A stretch of DNA of 64,000 bases from Pseudomonas sp. C1C7 (GTDB lineage: Bacteria; Pseudomonadota; Gammaproteobacteria; Pseudomonadales; Pseudomonadaceae), in assembly GCF_013359595.1 (NCBI RefSeq), contig NZ_JABFMP010000020.1:54530-118529 (forward strand), written 5' to 3'. The notes beneath the pieces were generated by a model, which ran no database searches, was not told the DNA's origin, and was given only the letters and a program-made list of their open reading frames with translations. The first letter of the stretch is position 1. Every line of letters starts with the position of its first letter. Shown here in pieces: positions 43,577 through 52,646 of the stretch. The translations under genes were made by a program, and so were the position numbers.

Positions 43577-45112
43577 ATGACCAAACGCCTTGTCGTTTGC
43601 TGCGATGGAACCTGGAACAATCCTCAACAAGAAGACAACGGGCTGCCCGCCCCTTCAAACGTCTTCAAGATTCACAACGCCATTGACCTCCCCGATAGCG
43701 ACAAGTACTACCACCCTGGTGTCGGCGGCGAGGGCGGTGTCATCCGGCCTGTCGTCGGTGGCGCCGTCGGCGCCGGCATCTCCAGGCATATTTGCAGTGC
43801 CTACCATTGGTTGGCTAATAACTATGAAGAGGGAGACGACATTTACCTCTACGGCTTCAGTCGCGGCGCATTCACCGCACGCAGCCTTGGTGCCTTTCTC
43901 GGTCGTGGCTTATTGAACCTGGCTGGCGTCAAGCCAGCGGAAGCCTGGCTACGCGTTCAAAGGGCCTATGAGGAAGGTTATCGAGCCGAGCGCTCGGTGA
44001 AACAGGTCAATAAAAACTGGAAGTCGTTCAATGCCGGCGTCGCTACGCCGGTGCGGTTTATCGGGGTGTGGGATACCGTGGGTGCGCTAGGCGTACCGGA
44101 TGACTTTGAGTTGCTCAATCTTTTCGATAACCCCGCTGCCTGGCGTTTTCACGACACTGACCTGGGTGATCATGTAGAGACCGGTCGACACGCCATGGCG
44201 ATCGATGAGATGCGTTCAAGCTTCTGTGTCACCCGCTGGACCAATCGCCAAACCCATAAAGACGTGTCCGAGTTGTGGTTTCCGGGAGTGCACTCGGATG
44301 TAGGCGGCGGTTATGCCAGCAGCGGACTTTCCGATGGCGCCTTGCTGTGGATGATCAAGGAAAGCGAATTGGCGGGCCTGCCCTTCCATTCCCACGTTCA
44401 AGCAGCCATATCTCCCAACCCTTTGGGCGCTTTGCATAACTCATACAAGGGTGCATTCGCCAAGCTCCGCTCAAGACCCAGAAACCTGCCGGCGATGCAT
44501 CCCGCGTCCCAGGAATTTCATGAAAGCGCACTGGCGCGGCAGAAGAACTCGCCCCTTGAATACCCTGCGTATTACCCGACAACGATCCTCGGCAATGACG
44601 GTGACAGCGCCTCGTTCAATGTCTATGCGGATCAGCACTGGAACCGTTCCCGCCTATATCTGGAGGCAGGGATCGAATACACCTTCAACGCAACCGGTGA
44701 ATGGCGAGACAGCGAGGATGCCTGCGACTGGAAAGGCACTGAAGACACTAAGTTGACCATGGGCGACGTCATCCGCAGCTTCGCCGGATTCATGGGCGCC
44801 GCCGAGCCAATCTACAGCAAAGTCACCGGCAATAGCGGTGCGGATTTCATGTTCACCAAACGCGTCGAAGACAAGAACTGGTTCACCTTGATCGGAGCGA
44901 TCACCAACGACAACGGAAACGTCGCGGCCGTCAACAACGATGGAAGCCCCTTTGCGCACCAGTATGCCGAGTTGTACCAGCATCGAAGCAAACCGCTGGT
45001 ATTGAAGCATCCGGGCTATCTCTATTGTTTTGCGAATGATGTGTGGGGCTTGTATGGCAACAATTCCGGAAGCTTGCGTGTGACGGTTACTCGGGTGCGC
45101 AAGGCGCCTTAG
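43577..45112 (+). CDS. Tle1-like phospholipase/DUF2235 alpha/beta hydrolase, candidate T6SS effector
   Basis: A 511-aa protein. The DUF2235 hydrolase domain (residues 1-300) begins KRLVVCCDGTWNNPQQ and has the serine elbow YLYGFSRGAFTARSLGAF, the Asp candidate in GVWDTVGALGVP and the His candidate in WFPGVHSDVGGGYA. The C-terminal part (350-511) is a beta-rich accessory domain. Tle1-type lipases are delivered by type VI secretion and attack phospholipids of rivals. The ATG at 43577 has GGAG 6 nt upstream. No VgrG or PAAR gene is adjacent. The next gene encodes a secreted protein that could be its immunity protein. Confidence 0.82.
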   Translation: MTKRLVVCCDGTWNNPQQEDNGLPAPSNVFKIHNAIDLPDSDKYYHPGVGGEGGVIRPVVGGAVGAGISRHICSAYHWLANNYEEGDDIYLYGFSRGAFTARSLGAFLGRGLLNLAGVKPAEAWLRVQRAYEEGYRAERSVKQVNKNWKSFNAGVATPVRFIGVWDTVGALGVPDDFELLNLFDNPAAWRFHDTDLGDHVETGRHAMAIDEMRSSFCVTRWTNRQTHKDVSELWFPGVHSDVGGGYASSGLSDGALLWMIKESELAGLPFHSHVQAAISPNPLGALHNSYKGAFAKLRSRPRNLPAMHPASQEFHESALARQKNSPLEYPAYYPTTILGNDGDSASFNVYADQHWNRSRLYLEAGIEYTFNATGEWRDSEDACDWKGTEDTKLTMGDVIRSFAGFMGAAEPIYSKVTGNSGADFMFTKRVEDKNWFTLIGAITNDNGNVAAVNNDGSPFAHQYAELYQHRSKPLVLKHPGYLYCFANDVWGLYGNNSGSLRVTVTRVRKAP

Positions 45113-45138
45113 GGATGTGTGGAGGGCGGCTATCGGCC

Positions 45139-45316
45139 GATTCTGTTGAAAAAGTCGTCCATGGTTTCTAAGACAGAAAAATACGCGTTTGAGATTGAAA
45201 TCTGTACTTTGCGCAGAGGGTTCCGGGCTCAGACTTCGCATAGCGATGCGTAAAAAAGGAGTTTTCAGCGGCCTGTATGCATGCAGCCGGAAAGGACTGA
45301 CTTTTTCAACAGAATC
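45139..45316 (-). mobile_element. MITE copy 3 (178 bp)
   Basis: Ends GATTCTGTTGAAAAAGTCG and complement, flanked by GGCC at 45135-45138 and 45317-45320. Same orientation as copy 4, interior more diverged. It lies between the lipase and the putative immunity gene, inside a palindromic repeat (right half AATTGCGGACAG follows). Confidence 0.82.
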
Positions 45317-45656
45317 GGCCAATTGCGGACAGTCGTCGTCCTCACCTATATCCTCTCCATTACCTTATCGCTGCCGCATTTCGGGGAGGAAAAAGTAAAA
45401 GGAATCAGATGCCTATACATAGACAATTGGGCTATTCACTACCCATCTTGCAACGGACCTAGATTACACCCTGCATTGGGGGGGGGGTATTAGAGATAGG
45501 TTGACAAAACCTGATGAGCCTTCCTATCGACAATTAAGGCTTTTCTTGACAAAGCGACTACGCTCTCAAGATATCAATGCTAAACAGTACGAGCTCAAAT
45601 ATTGGCATTTAAATCCCCATCTCCTAAATCAAAGCTCTCTAGCTTGGAGGGTCATT

Positions 45657-46796
45657 ATGCGACTTGCGACGCTTGGACTTTTAATCGCTCCATTGTTGAA
45701 TGTTGTAGCCTGTGCGGAGGCTGCTGAAACAGCTACGTTTGCAAAAGAAAGGGAGGCAATGGAAATTATTAAAGATTACGCTGCCTTCGCATGTGGTAAT
45801 GTGTCTCACACTGGAGTAAATGAATCCGTAGAGGTTTCCGCGAGCGCTAAGGCAGAACTAAAAGGCCTAGTAAAAAAACTCGCAGACCTAGGAGCATCCG
45901 GGGCAGTAAAGTACCAAAAAGCGGAGTATCAGGGCGTTTTGCAAGAGGATCTAGCTAAAGCCCTGTCTGCAGAGGGAAACTGCAAGCTAGAGGTTCTCAA
46001 GACGATGCAAAATAAGCTTTTGCCTTCGCCGCCCCCCAGCATTCCTCCTACAAGGAAACCATCCGCTCTAAAATCATTTTATAATGATATTATGCTGGGA
46101 GCCTTCAAAGGAAAAAAATCCTTTGAGATAGGTATAACCTATTCTGAATTCTCAAACTTATATAAAAAAGGACCGGACTGGGAAGAACACGAGGGTGTTG
46201 ACGACAATAAGGTGCTTATTTATTCCGGGGAAAGTGAAGGAGTAAATTTTGGATACCAGTTTATCTTTACAAAAAACACTAAACGCCTTTGGTATTTTAT
46301 GGCGAATTTAGGTGCTTCAACGCCACCTGAGAAAGAACTAAAAAAGCAGCCAGACTTTATGAAGCGACGCGAACTAATGGATTTAGTGAAAGATATCTGC
46401 AATACGCAGCAAACACTACTTATGAGATTTTCCCGTGAGCTTGGTGATCCACCTTATACGACAAGAGCCATGTATGGAGTTTCAGACCAAAGTAATGCTT
46501 ACCCTGAATACAAAACAGATATATCACCCGATAGATATTCATACGAGTCATCTAGGGTTTATTTGTTTGCTCCAGCCTCAAGGGGGTGGATTGGTGCGGA
46601 GTGGAATATAGAAAAGACTTCCAATGACAAACTAGCTGAGACGGAAGAAAATTTATTCCGCCCCATCGGAAACGGACTTTCATGCCTCCTAAATCTAACG
46701 GTTGGCGAAAATACAACCGAGGGAATAGATCACTTTAACTATTCATCTAATCACCTTCAATATCGCCGATCTCACTATAAAGATTTTTCTAGGTAA
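45657..46796 (+). CDS. Putative periplasmic lipoprotein, candidate immunity protein
   Basis: A 379-aa protein that starts with a signal peptide (MRLATLGLLIAPLLNVVAC) whose end fits a lipobox with Cys19; a plain signal peptide is the alternative. GGAGGG lies 5 nt upstream of this ATG, while the open frame extends to 45501 without a ribosome site. The mature N-terminal part contains CGNVSHTGVNESVEVSAS and EYQGVLQEDLAKALSAEGNCKLEVLK; the C-terminal part is unassigned. AT-rich. Immunity proteins of T6SS lipases are often periplasmic lipoproteins, so pairing with the upstream lipase is plausible but unproven. Confidence 0.62.
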   Translation: MRLATLGLLIAPLLNVVACAEAAETATFAKEREAMEIIKDYAAFACGNVSHTGVNESVEVSASAKAELKGLVKKLADLGASGAVKYQKAEYQGVLQEDLAKALSAEGNCKLEVLKTMQNKLLPSPPPSIPPTRKPSALKSFYNDIMLGAFKGKKSFEIGITYSEFSNLYKKGPDWEEHEGVDDNKVLIYSGESEGVNFGYQFIFTKNTKRLWYFMANLGASTPPEKELKKQPDFMKRRELMDLVKDICNTQQTLLMRFSRELGDPPYTTRAMYGVSDQSNAYPEYKTDISPDRYSYESSRVYLFAPASRGWIGAEWNIEKTSNDKLAETEENLFRPIGNGLSCLLNLTVGENTTEGIDHFNYSSNHLQYRRSHYKDFSR

Positions 46797-47312
46797 TATA
46801 CGCTCATTTATTTCAGAGCAAAAAGCCTAGATCTACTTTCTTGCCGAGCATGGCTAGGCTTACGAGCTTATTGACCAGTTGCCAAAAAACCATCACCTTG
46901 AACGGATCGAATACCCCTGTGTATCGACTTATCATTAAGGATTAATCGCAATCAGACCGCCCGTCGATGCACGGTGTGACATCCATGTGTAGCACCAGCG
47001 ATGCGGGGGTTGTGATGCACTTTTACACCATGTGGCTCACTGAACCGGCTCTGCCCGGTAGACTCCAGATAGCTGCTTATAGCCGTTTTTTCTGCGGCTT
47101 ACCAACGGTAGCGATGGGTCGACTGCTGCCGGTCAACCACAACGAAACTTCATCTTCTTCCTCATCCCCTGTAGCAGATTTTTAGCAACCGTTTTTGGCT
47201 CCAATCTCGGGCACTGTCGATGCGGTTCAATACGCCTGGAATTAGAACCGACCATCATCCCTCCCATAAAGTTTTGACGCTGCTACGCTTTTCTGCTCAC
47301 GGAGGAGTCGCG
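46797..47312. other. Intergenic stretch without a supported gene
   Basis: About 515 bp. An imperfect inverted repeat AGCCTAG/CTAGGCT occurs near 46826-46861 and could end the preceding transcript. A 72-codon open frame at 46967-47185 lacks a ribosome site and family resemblance. Confidence 0.4.
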
Positions 47313-47522
47313 ATGCCAAATTCAGACCTGCTCCCTTCCTTGCTATACAAGATCAATGAAAACCAACTCGCTCTGGAAGCCGCCATCATGGAGCTTACGA
47401 ACTGGGTCGAGCAGCGCGGTTCTGCGGAGGTCGCCGATAACGTCCGCGGCGTTCTGGTTGCGATTGATCGCAATGAAGGATTCAACAAGATGACGCTTGC
47501 AGTGCTAATGACACCCGAGTGA
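47313..47522 (+). CDS. 69-aa helical protein, paralogue of the one at 34659
   Basis: MPNSDLLPSLLYKINENQLA ... LAVLMTPE, same length and ends as the protein at 34659-34868. The ATG follows ACGGAGGAGTCGCG, a leader nearly identical to that of its paralogue. No recombinase or ParB gene lies next to this copy, which suggests a remnant of a second recombinase-ParB element. Function unknown. Confidence 0.7.
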   Translation: MPNSDLLPSLLYKINENQLALEAAIMELTNWVEQRGSAEVADNVRGVLVAIDRNEGFNKMTLAVLMTPE

Positions 47523-47882
47523 CTGCGACCGGCTGACCATAGCTACCGGTCACGGCCTAAAATCATCAGCTTTTTCGGTGATGGATTGGACCACCTAATC
47601 CCGAGAGCCTTGTAAATAGAGGCCTTCAGAGAGTCTATTCTTTTCGCGTACCTCTTTCGTACCACCATCCTCTCTTACCCGCCGCCACTTACGAATCTTG
47701 TCGCCAGTGACTGTCATTCCAATTCAAGCAGCACCGACACGTTACTCACTCTCGGAATCAAAACTAAAAGCTCCTCCGACCAGCTAAGGCGATGGAGCTT
47801 CATGTGCGTCACTAAAATTGTGCCCTGTTATTCCGGCACGGTAAGCTGAGCACCAATCATCCCGCCTGCAAAGGACTTCTGT
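47523..47882. other. Intergenic stretch without a gene
   Basis: Contains the short dyad GACCGGCTGACC ... TACCGGTCACGGCC near 47528-47555 that resembles the island's palindromic repeat. The last bases carry AAGGA for the next gene. Nothing else recognised. Confidence 0.35.
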
Positions 47883-48629
47883 ATGGGTAATCTCAAAGGA
47901 TTTGAAAAAGAGTTCGCAAGAATTGGTTTCTTCATCCCACCTTTCGTGAATTTCGGAACGCTTTCAGAAATCGTACAGGCTCTCAGTCAGACTCACATCG
48001 AATCTGCACTTCAGAAGATTTACACTCCAGGGCATTTGGCTTCCATGGTGGTATCCCGCTACCCTCAGACTCCAATAGTGAAGCAGTACAAAATCATCAT
48101 TTCAGAATCAATCGAAGCACACTTTCTCGGACTAAATCATGTTGCTGTCGCAGGACTAGTACCCGTCATTGAGGGAACAGCCAGACAACTGCACGAACTG
48201 TTTGGCTTAGGGAATGCTCGAAAACTGGAGCTCAAGCCGATGCTAACGGCACTTCTGGGCTACGCGAAAAATGAAACCAACAGGCTAAAACTAGGGGCAT
48301 ATGAGGAAGTCGAGTCAATGCTGGATTCATTCGATCACTATCTCAAACGGTACCTGTACGCTGGCTCAGACAAGTATTCCCTGGCAGACAAAACGAATCG
48401 ACACGGCATCACTCATGGAGCGTATACTGACATTGATTACGGTACGCCGCTAAATTTCTACAAAGTGATAGGAGCGGTTGATGTTCTATGCCTTGTAGCG
48501 AAATTTCAACCATTCTCCCCCCGTGATACTCCAGAAAGCCTAGCCTTGGCAATGTATTATTTAGGCCTGGCCGAGTGGAAAGAGCGGGATCTGCGAGAAA
48601 ACGCATTGTTCCTAGCTAAAGAAAATTAA
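47883..48629 (+). CDS. HEPN-like (Apea/Abi-type) protein, putative
   Basis: A 248-aa helical protein. The segment NRHGITHGAYTDIDYG carries an R-x4-H motif in the context N-R-H-x-I-x-H-G that is common in HEPN domains of abortive-infection proteins. Upstream helices (FLGLNHVAVAGLVPVIEGTARQL) also fit. HEPN proteins of this kind are often RNases in toxin or anti-phage systems. The ATG has AAGGA 9 nt upstream. The family call is made by eye from the motif. Confidence 0.6.
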   Translation: MGNLKGFEKEFARIGFFIPPFVNFGTLSEIVQALSQTHIESALQKIYTPGHLASMVVSRYPQTPIVKQYKIIISESIEAHFLGLNHVAVAGLVPVIEGTARQLHELFGLGNARKLELKPMLTALLGYAKNETNRLKLGAYEEVESMLDSFDHYLKRYLYAGSDKYSLADKTNRHGITHGAYTDIDYGTPLNFYKVIGAVDVLCLVAKFQPFSPRDTPESLALAMYYLGLAEWKERDLRENALFLAKEN

Positions 48630-48822
48630 ATTGGCACACGCCAATTTTGTTGGAATATTAAAGAAAAAAAGCCCTGCACCCCGCTTTACAAGGACTGCCG
48701 GGCAGCAACGCAGTACCGGAATCACGAGTGTTTGTTTGAAGCAAGCTGGCAAGGCGGGAAACTCTAAAACCTGAACTCTTTGAATATCGGTTTTATATCA
48801 TTGCGATGATGACGGGGGCGAC

Positions 48823-49506
48823 ATGCCATCTAATGAAACTATTACAATAAATTTGCAACAGATCGAGCTGAGTCAAACTCCAGGACCTCTGCCGGAGGGC
48901 CAAGTGCCTATGTACGCTGTCCGTCACGAGAGCGCACGGCACTGGGTAGACCTCAGTCTTCACCTTTCCGATCTCCAGATCACTCTCAGTTGGCTTGAAC
49001 TTCTAATTCACAAACACACTCAGCGAACCCCAGAAGCAGATGCCTTGTGGACGGCAGCGCTCACCATGTTTTTCAAGTGTTTCAAACGCAGCGCAAGCCG
49101 GAGTAAGCTTGACCCATCAGTAGTCCTCGCGAACGAGCCGGAGGAAGGTCGCGAACAGTTTACGGTACTCCAGTCTTTGAGGGACAAGACAGTTGTGCAT
49201 GATGAAAATGCATACACGCAAGGCGCTGTGTTGGTACCAATTGTCAACCCCGACGGGCCAGTGTCAAAGAGAGGCTCACCAGTTGTGACTCTCTTTAAGG
49301 CATCAACGCTCGATGATGGACACATCAACAATCTACGGCTACTTACCTTGGCATCAATCACCTACGTGAATTCTGCAATTGCAGTTGCCTCAGCAGAAGT
49401 CAAGACTTACATGTGTTCGGCTTCCCGTGCCGATCTTGTGGCTGCCGGACCGTTCCTCTATACATCACCCTCCGTAGAAACTGCTAACCAGCGAAGAAGC
49501 GATTGA
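48823..49506 (+). CDS. HEPN-like helical protein, unknown
   Basis: A 227-aa protein with the central motif LRDKTVVHDENAY, which fits R-x5-H of HEPN-type RNases or their inactive relatives. Before it comes WVDLSLHLSDLQITLSWLELLIHK, an amphipathic helix pair. Start has GGGGGCG upstream. It follows the other HEPN-like gene by 193 bp on the same strand. No named family recognised. Confidence 0.52.
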   Translation: MPSNETITINLQQIELSQTPGPLPEGQVPMYAVRHESARHWVDLSLHLSDLQITLSWLELLIHKHTQRTPEADALWTAALTMFFKCFKRSASRSKLDPSVVLANEPEEGREQFTVLQSLRDKTVVHDENAYTQGAVLVPIVNPDGPVSKRGSPVVTLFKASTLDDGHINNLRLLTLASITYVNSAIAVASAEVKTYMCSASRADLVAAGPFLYTSPSVETANQRRSD

Positions 49507-49747
49507 TCGAAATTAGACTAGGGCGACTGGAGCGTAGCGATAGCAGACACATGGATTTTACTCCGGCAATAATTGCTATTAGCCGCGAACAGTCGCTTCG
49601 AGCTTCGATGGTATGGATAGTGATTCGAACCCCTTCAGGCTTCCCTCTGGTCCGCTCTAGGCCATAAAAAAATGGGGCATTGGCAATCAGCGCAAGGCGT
49701 GCTGCGGCCTGTGGCGGCCCTGATTTTGCCCTAAACCTTTCCTCCCA

Positions 49748-49776
49748 TTGTCACCGCTGGCCGGCAGCAACCGGCC
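49748..49776. repeat. Palindromic intergenic repeat carrying MITE copy 4
   Basis: Left part CGCTGGCCGGCAGCAACCGGCC; the right part AGAAGCGGACAT resumes at 49959 after the MITE, reconstructing the repeat. Confidence 0.6.
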
Positions 49777-49954
49777 GATTCTATTGAAAAAGTCGGCCAT
49801 GGTTTCCTCGGCAGAAAAGTAAGCGCGTGAGATTGAAATCTTTGCTTTGGGCAGAGGCGCCCGGATTACGATTTCACGTAGGAGCGTGCAAAAAAGGCGT
49901 TTTCACCGATCAACGATGAGACCGTTTCGGCAAAGCGACTTTTTCAACAGAATC
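49777..49954 (-). mobile_element. MITE copy 4 (178 bp)
   Basis: Ends GATTCTATTGAAAAAGTCG and complement, flanked by GGCC at 49773-49776 and 49955-49958. It is nearly identical to copy 1 but inverted relative to it, so the two copies bracket the 19-kb segment 30.6-49.8 kb with long inverted identity. Confidence 0.86.
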
Positions 49955-50060
49955 GGCCAGAAGCGGACATTCGCAAGCGGGCGCTATCGGACAGCAACGG
50001 ACAGTGGACAGACTGACGGCGAAACAGTAGCGTCAGGTTTTTATCTGGGAAATTAAAACC

Positions 50061-50879
50061 ATGTCATCGCCGCCGCACCTCTACAAGTACGAGCGCTTTA
50101 CCGCTCAGTCGCTTCTGAACCTTAAGGACCAATTAATCTATTTCGGTTCCCCGCTCGCTTTCAATGATCCTTACGACTGCGCCCTTTCACCGCGTATCAA
50201 GGAGCCAACTGACGACGATGATAAAAAAGTGCGAAGCCATTACTTAGCGAAGCCCGAAATCGAAAATGGGGTCCGGCGAGAGTTCGAGTAGACATTTCCT
50301 ACAGTGCTTCGGGATATGCTTCTTCGCATAGGACAAAAAACTGTAGATGACATGATCAAAAAGTTTCTGTCACAACGTGGAGTCAGCTGCTATTCAGAGA
50401 AGAAGGACAACTTGTTGATGTGGTCCCACTACGGGGGTCATTGCAAAGGTTTCTGCCTAGAATTTTCAACCTTGGCCGATCCATTTCACAAGATTAAGAA
50501 GGTCAACTATACACGAGACATGCCCATTCTCGACATCGTTACGATCCTGTGCGGTGAAGACTCCGACCCTGTCTCCGATCTCTATTGTACCAAAGCGATT
50601 GATTGGGCTTATGAGCACGAGTGGCGTGCTATTCATAACCAAGCCGGCACGGCGTATCGGTATCCTTCCGAAGCACTCACCGGCATCTACTTCGGCCCCG
50701 ACATGCCCCTAACTGCGATTGAGATCATCGCGTTAGTTCTCGCAGGGCAAAATGAACACGTCCAGCTCTGGCAAGGCTCTCGTAGCAAGTCTAACTTCTC
50801 AGTTGAATTTCAGCCCGTAGAATACATGTCACATCTGGAAGCAAAGCGACTAGGACTGCTGGTGACGGCAGGTACTTAA
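50061..50879 (+). pseudogene. DUF2971-family gene interrupted by an in-frame amber stop
   Basis: The first part (LYKYERFTAQSLLNLKDQLIYFGSPLAFNDPYD) and the second (CYSEKKDNLLMWSHYGGHCKGFCLEF ... KAIDWAYEHEWRAIH) are the two halves of a DUF2971 protein and are in the same reading frame. A TAG at 50289-50291 separates them (REFE-stop-TFPTVLRDM). A GTG at 50304 could restart the second half, but no clear ribosome site is seen. DUF2971 proteins are frequent in defence islands; their activity is unknown. Suppression of the stop cannot be excluded. Confidence 0.8.
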
Positions 50880-50939
50880 TCGGCCAGTAAAATTGCCCCT
50901 CGAATTTTGATATTTGCTGCCCGTACAGCATAGCAGGCT

Positions 50940-50998
50940 TCTTTCGGCCAATTGCTGCCTGTCGTAACCGGCTAAAATCGACCCGAAGCGGACATCGC
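50940..50998. repeat. Palindromic intergenic repeat, empty
   Basis: CGGCCAATTGCTGCCTGTCG on the left and CGGCTAAAATCGACCCGAAG with GCGGACAT on the right; an unoccupied copy of the dyad repeat, between the DUF2971 pseudogene and the FRG gene. Confidence 0.6.
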
Positions 50999-51024
50999 TA
51001 TCTACCTTGAACGTGGCCGTCGCA

Positions 51025-52452
51025 TTAGACTTCTGGAGAGTTATTGGCCGCTGCAACAGCGTCTTGTTTGCGAGGTCGCGGAACCTGATGCTTATCCCGC
51101 AAATGAACAGCAGTTTCTTGGATGCTCGGATAGACGGTTGTTGCGTTGATGTTGATTCGGTCGAGCTGTTCGAGAATATGTGGTTTGTTTTGGATCGTGA
51201 CTCGGGCGATTTCAATCCCATCCTGGCCGGCATCAGGAAGCGCAGCCTCGTGCCCAAACAGCAGAAATGCGCCGGACTGCGACTTGATGCGCGTATTAGT
51301 TCGTTTTGCTTTTACGCAGATGATAGAACTTATGTGGTCTGGGACAATCCGCCCCTCGAAAAAACCTTTCTCCGACTTGATGTGGTGGAGCAGTTTACCT
51401 ACGACGTCAGTTCCATTAAATGCGTCCTTATCGAGACCGAGATCGATGTCATTCTTCTGCGCATACGTGAGGTTGGAGAGATTTGAAAGGCAACTAACGG
51501 TGTCCGAGTCAAAATATTTTACCAATTGCGACTCGACTTTGAAGACGATGACCTCACCGTCAAATTCCGATTGGTCTTTTTTGCCAGAGCAGGCGAAGAA
51601 AAGCGCGACCAAGGGATTGCTAGAGATGTCGAGCAGTCTAGTAGGTAAGCCGTAGTGCTGCATGCGCACAAGGCGGTCAAAACAATACTGATCGCCCTGG
51701 AATTCATCGTAATGCGCAATTAATAGTTCCTTGCAGAGTCGGTCCTCGCTCGGCATAAACATCCAGTCACCATTTTCCCATTTGCGCAGCAGTGAAGGCG
51801 TCAGCTCATAACTGGCGTTACTATGACCTCGGAAGAAAGTTTCGCTCGCGTCTTTTCCCGGCGAGGCGTAGAGCAGTTGAAGAAAGGACTCCACGCTATC
51901 GGCGATGCCAAGGATCTTTTTATCGCGAGGCGGAGGCTGGACCGTTGTATCTTCGGCGCGAGGCGCCTCAGGCGTGTCAATGAGATGAGCAAGGGCGGGC
52001 TTAAGATTGGCCAATCGGCGCAACACCATCTGCGCTTCCCCTTCACGGACAGCCCAGTGAGTGCGGTGGAGCTGGAATAGATCCGCGCCGAACACCATCT
52101 GGGCTGTCTCGATGTCGTCGAACTCGACCTCACCGAAATCGATCGCTGTCTCGAATAGGGTGGAGACTTCTTTTACCCCGGGCGTAGTTTGGGAAATTCG
52201 ACCGTATTTGATGAGCATCGAGACGCGGTCTCTAACTCGCTTGATCTCGCTACACAAAAAGGTCGGTAGCTTTTCCAGAAAGGCGATCGCTGTGGTGTCG
52301 AGGATTTCAAGCCGCTTCTCAATGTCGGTTGGCGTGTATTCGAACATGCGCCCCCGACCCATCGAGATCTCATTGTCGTTCCCTGCGAGATAATTCCGAT
52401 TTCCGAAGGAGATGTAGTTGAAGCTCTGCACTATGTGTCCTTGTCCCGTCAT
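51025..52452 (-). CDS. FRG-domain protein
   Basis: A 475-aa protein. The FRG domain spans about residues 200-420: TFFRGHSNASYELTPSLLRKW (the Phe-Arg-Gly of the family name) and MQHYGLPTRLLDISSNPLVALFFACSG. The N-terminal 180 residues are helical and family-specific. FRG proteins are widespread in defence islands and mobile elements; some resemble ADP-ribosyl-transferase folds, but no enzymatic activity is assured. The ATG at 52452 has a poor ribosome site; a start at residue 31 (MGRGRMFEYT) is possible. Confidence 0.82.
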   Translation of the reverse strand: MTGQGHIVQSFNYISFGNRNYLAGNDNEISMGRGRMFEYTPTDIEKRLEILDTTAIAFLEKLPTFLCSEIKRVRDRVSMLIKYGRISQTTPGVKEVSTLFETAIDFGEVEFDDIETAQMVFGADLFQLHRTHWAVREGEAQMVLRRLANLKPALAHLIDTPEAPRAEDTTVQPPPRDKKILGIADSVESFLQLLYASPGKDASETFFRGHSNASYELTPSLLRKWENGDWMFMPSEDRLCKELLIAHYDEFQGDQYCFDRLVRMQHYGLPTRLLDISSNPLVALFFACSGKKDQSEFDGEVIVFKVESQLVKYFDSDTVSCLSNLSNLTYAQKNDIDLGLDKDAFNGTDVVGKLLHHIKSEKGFFEGRIVPDHISSIICVKAKRTNTRIKSQSGAFLLFGHEAALPDAGQDGIEIARVTIQNKPHILEQLDRININATTVYPSIQETAVHLRDKHQVPRPRKQDAVAAANNSPEV

Positions 52453-52646
52453 TTCTTGCGTTGCTCAACTTCATAGCACAGTTTTGCCAGTATTCAAATT
52501 ACCAACAGGCTCAGGATGGTGGAGATGATCAAACAAGCGATGGCCGCTACAGCCATGAGGCTGCGGAGGCTCGGGTCGGCACTACCAAAGCACAGCGCGA
52601 CAGGCTGCATGCCTACGTCCATCCCCTAAGCGGCTGCTATGGGTCC

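Noticed and set aside
43293..43580. 95-codon open frame between the KAP gene and the lipase
   Set aside because: It crosses the palindromic repeat and overlaps the lipase start; no ribosome site or domain.
46967..47185. 72-codon open frame in the gap before the second 69-aa gene
   Set aside because: No ribosome site, Ser-rich tail and no similarity to the neighbours.
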